In this document: positions 21,611 through 33,268 of the stretch, one piece after another | Layout of the letters: each line of letters starts with the position of its first letter | Position numbering within the stretch: position 1 is the first letter of the stretch | From: Marsupella aquatica | Taxonomy: Eukaryota; Marchantiophyta | DNA length: 64,000 bases | Direction: 5' to 3' | NCBI GenBank assembly: GCA_973895155.1 | Contig: OZ316896.1 | Location: forward strand, 17,236,001-17,300,000 | Notes under the pieces: model-generated | Seen by the model: only the letters and a program-made list of their open reading frames with translations | What the model was told of the DNA's origin: nothing | Databases searched by the model: none | Translations under genes and position numbers: made by a program

Positions 21611-24600
21611 TTTTTTCAACACATTTTACAGATCTCAATTTGGATAAATGGTTTAAGAATTATGGTAATTTTTTTTGCTGCATGATATGTCCAAACCGGA
21701 TCAAAAACTGACTCAAAAACCAGATGGAAATCGGTTCAAATTTTGAATGATATAACTTCTCAATTTCCATCACTTAGTTGGTATAATTTTTCTCACATAC
21801 TATTGGAAGGTGGAACAACACAACCTTGATAAAAGATCAAGCTATTTATTGCTAAAATGTACTAATTAATTTATCTTAGAATTAATCATCTAATTTTCAA
21901 TTTGTTAAAAATTAGACATCAATTCCAAAACCAAACATTTCCTTGAGGGCTTGAAGTATGTCTCTCATCGCTATCAGATTTTCTCAATACTAATATATTT
22001 ATGGTTTTATTCCTCTTTCGCTATTGAGTCGGATGAGGGACCATAACATCTTTATATGTATCTTGGCATGATTCAAGCTTAATATACTTCAAAGATGCTT
22101 AAATAGTCATTCAAGGTCCTCAACATGGTCATTGAAAACTATTTTTTTCATATTAGATAATTTTTATATTCTTAACGGTTTAACCCATTTTATTACAATT
22201 GTTGAAAATGATTAGTAAATCATTGGGACTAATTATCTAAATACTTTATTATATAGGTATTGAGAAAAAAGTTCTATATCCAATTGGGGGAAGTCAAGCC
22301 CAATGATGCAGATAAGAGGGTTATGGATGGGTGGAAACAAAGGTTAGCTATTATCAGAAGAAACAACGATTGAAGATGTGATTTAAAAGGGGATAGGTAG
22401 GGTTCTTTGTGATCCCTTGCTATACATCGTAACATTTCAAGAATTTACTTTAGAACTCTTATGAGAATATTTATATAGTATTCACTTATTGATATTTATT
22501 GTCACATGTCGTATAGATGAAAGAACTAAAAGTATCTATTTTCACTTAAAGACCAAGGTATCAATCCTTTTAAGAACGGAATTGAAACGGATTGAATGTT
22601 TTATATCTTTTTGAGAGTTTTAGAACCTCTTGCTCTTTATTTCTTTTATTTACTCTTAACAGAAATAAATAAATCTACAGAAAATTTTTGAGTTATAGAT
22701 GGAGGTAAACTTAGATTGAGATGATTTAATTATCATTTTAATATTGTCACTCCTTCAGAAATGATTCTGGTCTTATTATATATAAAATGATAATTTCCAA
22801 CTTTTCTCCAATCATCTTTTTTTCAACCTATAATAATATCGGATGTAAAACTTTTGTTCACTAAATCCAAAATAATTTTCTGGTTACAAATACAGAGATA
22901 AGCCTTATGATGTCGTCAACATGATTTGATTAAGTGTGATACACAACTTAAGTCAAATTCTAAAATTTATTGCAGCGCATGATAACGATACTAATTCCCT
23001 TAAAAATTGACTTTTACTTCTCACAATTACAACATTCATCCTCAAATTGGCTAGCGAATCTCGTTACAGCGAATAAACCTAGTAGTGACTCGATGTGAAT
23101 CTCAAAAGTTAATCATTAAACTCAATCACTAATAAAAGAGTTTTGAATTTAGTCACACTTCAAAATCAAAGCTTTATTTCCATACAAGACCTTAATTCTC
23201 AATGATTTATTACAATGGAAAGAGAAACAATTAATCAACAATCTCTATTATTGAATAATGTTTTTAGTCTTTAGTCAAAAAATGACACTAAAAGACTTTA
23301 TAAGTTTAGAGTCCTAACATAATGGTGCTAAGAAAAATTATACCCTTTCGAGTCTAACTAAGATAGATATAATATTACTCTAATAATAAGTTTTTACAAA
23401 AACTAAGTTTAGGGGCGAAAATAACTAAGTGTCATTAGGTTTTTTTGACAGAAAATAATATTTGACTATTTTTGTCTATTTTTAATTGCTAATATATAAC
23501 ACTCAAAATGATGATTTTAACACAATGGTAGGTGCTACCTTCAGTTTGCAAGTAGGCAAACTCTCAAACTTTTCTAAGTGGTCTAAGTACTTCAAAGAAA
23601 TAAGACAAAAATGTTATTGGATGAAAATGCAATCTAATCCTAAACTTTTCTAAGTGTTGGGAAGAAAAAGGTGGACGCTTTGCAAAGCGTCGGGATTTGG
23701 ATGGAGGCTTTCTGAGGCGTCCGATAATTGTTGGACGCTTTCAAAAGTGTCAACAGAAAATAACAAATTAATTTTTGATAACTTAAAAAATTCATAACTC
23801 CTTAACGGCTGGTCTGATGAAGCTCAAACTTTGCCAAAATGATCTCATATATCTAGTCTATCTGTTACCAAGATTTTAGATATTTCTGAGATCTTTATTA
23901 ATTAAAATAAAATAGGAGAAGATTCAATTTTTTAATCTGGATTCAACATTTGAAATCGGTGCAGAAATTAGTTTTTTTCACAAAGAGGCTGCAAAAATCC
24001 AAGAATAAGCTCGATTTGAGGAAATAAAAAAAGTATCAATCCACATCACATAACACTTTCATGTATATATTTTTGACTTTGTTTGATTTTTTTTTTTTGC
24101 ATTATTTCTTTTATGTATTCCTCAGTCTTTGACTAATGTTTCTAGTCTTTGCACAATGTGAGTATTCCATATGATATCATTGTTAAATATTGTATATTTA
24201 ATTGAACATTGCTTACCTAGAATGTGTGAGGTGATTAGATATATTTTGAATGTACTCTTACTTGTTCTAACATGAGTTTTTTTTTGCAGTTGAAACTTGC
24301 AATGGAGGGCAAAGTGATGGAAGCATAAAATGATATGAATATCTATCACAAAAACATGCGTGTCATGAAAATAAAATAAGAGGATATAGGGTAAAGATGA
24401 AATAAATGATTTTATTGGTAGATTAAAATTATGAAAATAACACTGAAACTCAACCATTGAGAAGATTATTATATCTTTGACATGTCTGAATTGTTTGTGA
24501 CTCATATTGCTATTCATATAAATATTTTAAATATATTGTTATGTGAATGACTTTAGCTTATTACTTGCTTCCTTCTCTTCTAGGTCTCCTTCACATATAT

Positions 24601-27481
24601 GTATGATTCAAGTCATTGATTTTATTGTTTTCTCTGTAGGTCTTCTTAAGAGAGATAGATAAGTGAAAGTCAAACACCCAATCAAGACCCCGATCAAAGT
24701 AGGACTATCATATGATCCATATAAACTTCAGGCTCAACGTACAGTGTAAAGATTAATTAGACTATACACTGACATATATGGATCATGATCATTCAAGGCA
24801 GTAAATCCATATACAAAGTCAACTTGGATATATTGAGGCTAGAGCATTGGTTGGCCTTATGATGTTACATATAATATTTGTTTATAGTGTTTGTTTGACA
24901 TATTCAGTTGCCTAAATGATAAAAGCAGAGTCCACATACATTTTGTGGTGCAAAATCATTAAATGTTATTTATTGAGTGGATAAATCCCACAGCAGCAAA
25001 CAAACAATAATTTGCATATATCCATGACTGTCATGAAAAAAATTTGGGTCCACACATTCTTTTCAACTACACATTTAGATATATTTGTATGTGGTGAGCC
25101 TCTAAATAACAAGTTGGAGTCCTTATCACATCTTAACAATAATCTCTGTTCGTCATCAGTACAATAAAGTAATTTAATATATACAATATTTCTCAAAACA
25201 TATTTAAGTAGTTTAAATATATAACATATATGGTACATGAGTGCTATGATTCAAATAACATGAAGTGAACCGTTATCCAAGGTAAAACTATGGTTGAAAT
25301 CTGGCCATAGGACATCCTCAAAGTCGTCTTTCAGCCCCTATCCTTGAGGTGAATCATGTGTTCAACATTGATTCTAGGTACATGTTTCTGCTGCCAATAG
25401 CCACGACAGCAAAGGGGAGATATATATTTATTTGTGCGCTAACATTTATCTTGACTAAGCTAAATTTTATGCATATAATAAGTTGAGCCAATGAGTAGTC
25501 AACTCAAAGATGTACTTGTGGAGCCCGTGCCATAGTGCTATGTTTTGCAATTGTTGATGTGGTGTAGTGAGTGGTGTCACCCTCTATGTAAACCTCGTGT
25601 ATTTATTTGGACTGCTAAGATCGTGCAGTCCCGCCAAAGCACTATCTTGAGAGAAAGTAGAGTCCCATGAAATTGAGTAGGCATGTGATGGGAGAATAAG
25701 ATGATAGACTATGGAGAAGAAAGTTACATATTGAGATCAGGAGCTAGAGATGGAGTTGAAGAAAAGTTGTGGCAACAGTTCCTCTAGTGGAGACAAAATA
25801 TACAAGCCAGACTTGAGCAGAGAATATAACATGACATCATTGGAGTGAAACTCTTGTTAACATTTTTTTAGGGTAGTTGTCAGTTTGATAGTTGTTCATT
25901 AGGTAAGGTTGTAATGTACAATAACCCATCCAGTATAGTAGACGTGGTGTACAGTTGGAATATTATGTATTACATATATCATATATCCCAAAATAAGGTG
26001 TAACACATAGTATTATGGTATGAGGTGTTGATTAGCAAAAGAGGGACCCAGTAGCAAGCAATGAACACTATGTAGTCCGAACATGACCCTAAACCCTTAG
26101 TTTACTATGCGTTGACTATTTTCAACTCAAAATATATTGCAATATTGTTAAATAATGATGAGTGGACTGATGATTTCTTTGTGAACCGCACTTGTTTGTG
26201 TGGTTACAATTCATTGTAAACTACAATGACAATGAATGACCTAGTGAAAAATCAAACTCTAGTGACAATGAAACCCTAATAAAAATTAGATTCTATTATT
26301 AATAAACCAAAATTGAATTAGTCTTGAAATATCATATTATTTTGGTTTTGAAAAATATTAATTATGTAATGTTTAATTGATGATACAATTCTAATGATAA
26401 TAATTTAAGAATAATGTGTCAATATTGTAAGCGAATTGATTCTATAATGATTTAGTAAAGACTTTTACATCACAACATTGTCACTCTGACATTTATCAAA
26501 CTATCAATTATGAATCATTGGAGTATCATTGATTATTATTTGGGTGTTGAATACATATTGATATTCTAAATAATATAAACTTGTTGAAAATTATTGTGGA
26601 CTTTTTGATGAGTTATCAAATTAACATTTTCAAAATTTTCAACATGAGATATATAATAAAAACCATTTGTCGTAAACATGAGCCATATATTCATAAATAA
26701 ATAAACAATGATAACATACTTAAAAAATTAACTCTAAAACCCTATGGGAAATGTTGAAAATTGCAACAATGAATCATTGGTGAAATGTTTTGCATATACA
26801 AGAGTAATATTTATTTGTTGGGATGAAATCATCATGGAACATTGTTGGAAAGGAGAGACATCAAGTTCCTGATGAACCACCTCCACGACTCTACCTCAAC
26901 CTAGATTTTAAGGAAAAAACACACTTTAATGGACCTTAACACCATGCCTACTCTGCATTGCCTCCCCAATGCATGCATTGATTGATGTTTCAAGAGGATT
27001 GACAAACAAACAAGATAGCCCCTGCAAATCTCAAGGACCATAAACACCCTAGACTCAAATCATCTGAAGAGAATGTAGTCATCCTTGAGAGTTTTCCAAG
27101 ACACCCAAGATGTACTCTAATGGACTTCACATTGAGAAATTGTCATTTTTGTTCGATGTTTCTCCTTCGTAGCGCAACCGTTGTGCTTCATGACTTGGGC
27201 TCGCCCCTGGCCCACTAGGGGACACCACTCCCAGGCTCATACAAGTGGGGATTATTTTGGGCAATATTTCTAGAAATATTACTCAAAAAGTCCATATGGT
27301 CACTGGCTCGTCATCCAATGATTGTCACAAAGTTTCAAACTTAGAGATGATGGCTTTTCTTGGTTTTTGATTCCTTTCCCACTAGTCTCTAGAGTGACCT
27401 TATGGTCATGATAAGGTCATAACAAAAATCATGGACTATGAATTTGGCAGTCTACAACTTTTTATGTCACTAGGTGAAAGC
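21611..27481. other. AT-rich gene-poor interval
   Basis: No supported gene or RNA on either strand. One short coding-like remnant (ADKRVMDGWKQRLAIIRRN, about 22305-22365, +) may be a transposon fossil. The triple palindrome at 23671-23751 is listed separately. The rest looks like old, highly diverged repeats. Confidence 0.5.
23671..23751. repeat. Three tandem GGACGCTTT-type palindromes
   Basis: GACGCTTTGCAAAGCGTC (23674-23691) is a perfect 18-bp palindrome. Two imperfect versions of the same unit follow at 23703-23722 and 23733-23751, spaced about 30 bp. The arrangement is regular and unlike the surrounding sequence. It may be the terminal or subterminal part of a DNA transposon. Confidence 0.7.
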
Positions 27482-27667
27482 CCATCAAATTTGGAGATAT
27501 GAGACCCCTAGGCGAGAATGATCCAAATCCTTATTAGAGGTTTGGGGATGGAAGGAGATAACTTTTTCTCTCACTAACCTTAATTACCAGGTTAAGGTCC
27601 ATCAAATCAGATGAGACCCCTAGGTGAGAATGGTCCAAATCCTTATTTGGGGATGGAAGGGGATGGA
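27482..27667. repeat. Tandem duplication, period about 117 bp
   Basis: CCATCAAAT...GAGACCCCTAGG(C/T)GAGAATG(A/G)TCCAAATCCTTATT... occurs at 27482 and again at 27599, followed in both copies by GGGGATGGAAGG. Confidence 0.75.
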
Positions 27668-30600
27668 CAAGGATGCTGAGTCTAGACCACATACCTCCAA
27701 AAACGAAATTGTTATGGTGAAGTGAAGGCTCACCTGCCATGGATCCACATCACTGCCAATTGAGGCCTCTGGCCGTTGGATGCCAGATCAAATTCAGTGC
27801 CACCCACATACTGCAATCGTGACTCGTCTGCGTCGAAATTATGGCACACATTTGAACATTTATGTTGCGAGTGCGAACATCAATGGCGGGAACGTTACCT
27901 TCAATTACTTTCACAGCTTCGAGAATTTCGAGAATGGAGAACGGGAGAACCCATCACTTCACAGTGAGTGGTGGTGGTTTGATTGTGTCTGTCAATCGCT
28001 CAGTGAGTCCCAGCAAGGTACTAGTAGTAGTAGTAGCTATCGTAGCAGCTACAGATTGGTGTCCTCCGCATTTCTCTCCAGAGCGGATTCTCCGTGTCTG
28101 TACATCACGTACCGTATGTTATTTCCTCTCTGCAACTCTTGATGCACAGGATACGTCTCTGTACATGGAGCAGACTAGTACTGTACACCTTCCAAAATTC
28201 GTTATGTTCTCGTGATGATGTTGCTCTGCGGATTCAGAGTCCAGAGTCCCACACTGATGATGCTCAGAAGATTTTGTGTGCTGGTTTAATGGGGCGGTTT
28301 TCCACCAGACAGGAGAGACTGAGAGTGGTTCAGTTGATTGGACTCGATGATGGAATATTGGCAGACTGTAAAGAGTAATGTAGTTGCAAGGTCTGGAGAT
28401 TGAAGCTCTGGAGTACGTACAACTGTATTTACTTTGTGTGCGGCACCTTTTACCACCTAAGCTGCTTTGTACTTAGTCTCTAGGTGGGGTACGCAGGTTG
28501 ACCACTGCTGTTTCGAGAGCACGTAACGAGAGGTCGATCTGGGATGCACTACTGATACGTGCCCTTCAGCTAGCTCAAAGCTGCAATTTGCAAGAAAGCC
28601 TTGGTTCGAGGAGCAGCTTGTGTGCCCCAAGCATTGAGTTCATTTTCCCTAATGGTTCTCTCTCTTTGACTCCTACTCTGTAGCGAGTGAGATATTTTGG
28701 ACCGTGTTTCTGTGCATCTGGTCCATCACTCCCTGACACGGCTCGTTCTGTCATTTGTGCTCCTCGGCTTTTTGAGAAGCGCGAATTCCTTGGTACCTGG
28801 CGCTGTGCGCTTGTGGGAGCTGAAGCTGAAGCTAAGCTAAGCTAAGCTGAGCTGAGCTGATCCTACAGAAGTTCTGTTGCATCAGGGAGTAGGTCTCCAG
28901 AGAACTTGCGATCACTTGAGCTGGGATTTGTGAGATCTCGAGCTTTTGACAAGTTTCTGAGCAGTGTGTTTGACGGAGTTTCTAGTACGAGGTATGTTTC
29001 ATCGCAAACGCGGTCTCTCTTGGGTCTTAACGACGATTGTAAGTTGTTTGTTTGGATTCACTTTACTGAGAGCTGCATGTTCACTAGGATTCGATCACTG
29101 CAAACGCTTCGATCATGAAAGGGACTCTTCTCAACCTCAATTCGCTGCAATGGACTAGGTGCGGCGCATAGGATCTAGAACTCATGGGGCTGAGTCGAGG
29201 TTTTGCCATGGTTCGGTCTCCCGCTCATCTGGCCGTGCAATGTATTCCTTTGCATTTCATTGCGGCTCGGAACTAGCTTATGGCTGCGGACCAGTCGATT
29301 GATAACTCCAGCAAATATCGTCCGGTCTACTGTTTCTAGCAAATTGTGTCCTTAGCCTACTCCTAATGTCTGCCCAGCTTCCGTACGTGCGTGATCGAGC
29401 TATGGTAGGAGCCTGTAAATCGTGCTGTCTAGCTGAAGCTGTTGCATTGAATGGTGTAGGGTGCTGAGTCCAGAACCGCCAGAGATAGAGAGTTGTGCTT
29501 CCATACGATGTAAGTGTGTTCGATTTGAAATAAGAAGGTTGACAAATCAGTTTTTCCCCATTGTCCATCGTGGTCTCGGGCGGCCAAAGCATTGAGGTGG
29601 CAAAAGGACCCGATCGACCAGCACTTCGGAAATTCGACGAACGGTAGAATTAATTACTTCATCTTCAATCCAGCAGATTCACAGCACTCTTTGTGTGTGT
29701 GCATTGTTTGGTTAATGTATAAAAGTGCATATCACAACTCGTACAGAGCTCGGAGCACAGACTTATAGAGTCAGGGGACCATGGCGTCTCATGTTCTAGC
29801 TCCTGTCCTGATATCTTCTGGCCGCCGATGGCTCTGACCACACTGTTTGTGAGTTCTGAGTGGTCTTCGTAGAGAAGCTTTGGATGATTTCTGGCATTGG
29901 ACATCGGAATGTGTAGCCCCGAGCTGTCGGTACATGATGATGTAGTTCAATCACTCGAACTTTGTTGCCTCTCGCGTGCATTTCAGCTAGGCAGATTCTT
30001 CGCTCCTTTCTCGGGTGTAGCATATATCTGTTTCTCCTAGTTCAGTGAAGCATTATGTTTCATAGAGTTTCCTTTCAGCAGAGTGCCTACCGCAACTGTA
30101 ACAATGACAGCAGTCTTATCCTCCAGTAGAGATTCACCCCACACGGTCTTTTCATCTGCGTCTTAAATCGAGTGAACACCATGTCACGAAGTGCCGTAGA
30201 CCTTCAACGCAGGAGACGACGACTGACAAATCCGAGGTCGCTTGAAAATGACCGGCTTCGAACTCTCCGCGTCTTTTGGCTGAATTAGATAGGATTGTGG
30301 TACATGAGGTTGTGCGGCCGAAATCACAGCGCTCAAGACTCGTCGTTCGACCCGTGTCCTTCGTATTTAGATATTGTGCCCAAAGCCTCAACTCCCATCA
30401 CTGCAAGTCTCAGTCCGATGCATATCTCGCATCGGCTGTACTTTTGCTGCATCCAGTCGCCAGACATCAAATTGACCAAGATCTGGATCTGTTCCGGATT
30501 GGAGTCTCTTTCTTCTGTCCTGGAATGGTTTGTTCGAACGGACGTGTGATTGGGATACTTTGTTCGGGTGACTCTGCTTCGTCTGTTTTGAGCTCCTCAG

Positions 30601-30782
30601 TGTGGGGCAGACGACGGTGGTTGCATTCTCTCTGCGGCTCTACGATCTACTTGAGATGGCACCTAGGGTCGTCATGTTTTCTATCATTAGCTGTGTTGCG
30701 ATAATTATCGTTGCGGGTAGAACAACAGGTCCGGAGGCTTACACAATGGATGGATGTTGTGATGATCAGGCATTTGGTCATC
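27668..30782. other. Higher-GC interval upstream of the stellacyanin gene
   Basis: Composition resembles the host-gene part of the window. Several ORFs of 60-140 codons overlap in different frames around 27780-28380 and 30276-30700, but none shows a recognisable domain or a clear codon pattern, so none is called. The interval may include promoter and 5' untranslated sequence. An AGCT(A/G)A-type short tandem repeat lies at about 28817-28861. Confidence 0.4.
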
Positions 30783-31693
30783 ATGGACAAGAAGGCGACC
30801 ATTTCCAGCGGGATCGCAACGTTAGTTCTTTTCAGCGCTGTTCTAATGGGTGCAATGGCGGAAAACTTTGATGTCGGCGGTCAGAAGGAGTGGATAGTCC
30901 CGTTCGGTGGTCTCAATTATACTGAATGGGCCCAGAACATCACGGCGCACGTTGGCGACTCTCTGTGTAAGTTCGAATCCTTAATCATCTTGTCTCCTTG
31001 TCGAGTGCGATTATTGCTATCTCGTGGACATCAACAGAGAGAGAGAGTTGAGCTCGTTATGAAGAAGATTCTCGAGCATGGAGTCGAGCTCGTTGTTTGT
31101 GGTCAATTCTCTGGCATTGATGCTTTTTCCATGTGAATTTCGATGATTTCGTAGTGGTCATTTAAAACCTTCCGAGAGTAACCTTCATATGGTGTCGAGA
31201 CTCGGGAATTGTATAATTGAGTCCGCTCTACGAAAGAAAAGGATGATCCACGGGCAGCATAAGTGCAGGGTTTCATCAGTGTTGTATGACGAACAAAGTG
31301 GCCTGATGGGGCACAATTCTCCCATTCATGACTGTTCTTAATGCAGACTTCAAGTACAATCCCAACTCCCACGACGTGCTGAAGGTGGATGCCTTAACCT
31401 ATGCATCGTGCAACATTTCTGCTCCTCTTCTTCAGACCTGGGACACTGGTGACACAACTGTGATGCTGAACGAGACGGGGACCCATTATTTTATTTGTGG
31501 AGCGCCCAATCACTGTTTGATGGGGCAAGCCTTCGCCCTTGAGGTCTCTCCAGTTGGCTCAGATGTGACTCCCTCTGGTCCCAACATTTTGAGCCCTCCC
31601 GGTTCGCTCAATGGGGCCCCATTGTGTTCCAGGCCTCACGCGTGGCTGACGATAATATTGAGCGTGGTGATTTCTCTCTATAGTAGTAGCTAG
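30783..31693 (+). CDS. Phytocyanin, stellacyanin-like blue copper protein (2 exons)
   Basis: Exon 1 is 30783-30966 and exon 2 is 31347-31693, with a GTAAGT...TTAATGCAG intron; the 176-residue product reads through. Residues 1-26 form a signal peptide ending AMA. The plastocyanin-like domain starts ENFDVGG and ends with ALEVSP. Copper ligands visible are the His of NSHDVLKV, then Cys and His in YFICGAPNHCLMGQ. The residue in the axial position is Gln (HCLMGQ), as in stellacyanins, rather than the Met of plantacyanins and uclacyanins. CNIS and HC supply the usual disulfide. N-glycosylation sites (NYT, NIT, NIS) are present. The tail is Pro/Ser-rich and ends in a hydrophobic segment, as for a GPI anchor. 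Expected at the outer plasma membrane in electron transfer or cell-wall processes. ATG 30783 is chosen because it directly precedes the signal peptide; an in-frame upstream extension exists. Confidence 0.88.
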
Positions 31694-33268
31694 TTGCTTT
31701 GCGAAAGAATAGGCGGTGGCTGAGTTTAGCTTTTTGAGATTCCCAACTGACAACTTGGAGAGAAGTGGACCCGGCTGCTGTTTCAGCTGACAAGTCGGCT
31801 TTAGTGAGTTACCTACTGAGTAGGGACTTGTCCCCTCTGCAACCAGGAAGGGCAGGTGGGTTCACTAATGGATTCCGCCTCCACACGTCAACTCGATATT
31901 ATATAGGTGGTATGACAGTAGCCATTTCTCGGATAGGTTTCTCCGAGGAATCGAGTGTTTTTGGAACGTAGATTACTGATCGGCATGTCTAGCACATAAG
32001 TTACCTAGAGGTTGGTCTTTTTTGGCGAGCTCCCTTTTCGAGAATTTTGATGTTACTGGGCCTCTAGAGCTCAAACAATGAGTTATTGTGTGAGCATTGA
32101 CATGGAAATCACGGGTGATAGGGAAATGTTTCTCTGCAGTTTTTGAGCCCGGGGGCGGGGTGGGGTGTGCGAGTCGGTCCGTGTTGGCCCGTGTGGGGCA
32201 AAAGATTTGCAGAATCTATTTATATTCGATCTAGGCACTCGAACTAATACCTACATAGCCAAAGTTTTAAAACTAGTAGCGGACGTTTATGTGCTCGCAG
32301 AGACTTTCTATTCTGGAATTGAAAATAACAATGAATTTTCTTCTCCATACTCCTATTGATTGTCAATGGCATCTAGAGCTTGTGAGCGCTCTTTATGGTT
32401 CAATTAGCGTAAGTGTAAAGGAGATGCAAAGGTGGTGTACCCGCAATGTCTTGGTTGATCCACCTAGCTGTCTCGTAATATAGACCATGAATCCAATTCT
32501 GGTTTGAACGGCTTTTGGCTTTTTCTTTAGTAGCATGTCGTTGAGATTATTATTGCGTAAAGAGCAGCAAAGTTTCAGTGTCAGACTTTCTTTGGAATCA
32601 GCCATGCGCTTTATGAATTCTTTTGCGTATCTCTTCTCAATCCCACACCGAAAGCATCACTGTACTATTGCTGCCGTGTTGAAGATGACATTAATTTACT
32701 TTTCTGCGTGGAGGAAAGGTTATGCTGGGAGTCTAATTGAACACGAATCAAAGGAATGGAAATAATCAATAACCAATTTATTTGAGAGAGATTCTGGCTA
32801 CTCTAAAACTGGGATAAGCAATTTTGATCGGATCTTCCTCCAAAGTGTGCATAGTAGAAAACTTCATCTATTTTAGAGACTGACAGTAGGAAGAGAAAGT
32901 TACTTGCTGGTTGCAGGACGCATGGACCAGGTACACAAACTGAGAAGTTTCCCTGTAATTCCGTAATGAAATTATACATGACTCATGAATAATATTGACC
33001 TCAAAAGCAAGAGAACGGTGACAACTATGCACAATCATATTCACTACTGCACCACTTCACTCGGTGCATTCTTCCCTACCTACTTTTAAATTACTCCGAT
33101 CGATGGACATGTGTAGCTTTCCATCGATCAATTTCACGCATATGATCAGTGTCACACAATGCACCTCTGAATTTGGACAAACTATGGCAACACACTCTTA
33201 GTAACAGACAAGCTAATTATGACAGGCACATTCTACGTTAAAATTATCATCGTGCTAAGGCGTTCATA
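31694..33268. other. Interval between stellacyanin and beta-tubulin 3' ends
   Basis: The two genes converge here. No further gene is supported; it presumably contains both 3' untranslated regions. Confidence 0.5.

Noticed and set aside
27776-28378. ORFs of 94-120 codons upstream of the stellacyanin gene
   Set aside because: They overlap in different frames with no recognisable domain; untranslated or intergenic sequence is more likely.
30276-30704. ORF of 142 codons just upstream of the stellacyanin start
   Set aside because: No motif; probably promoter or 5' untranslated region.
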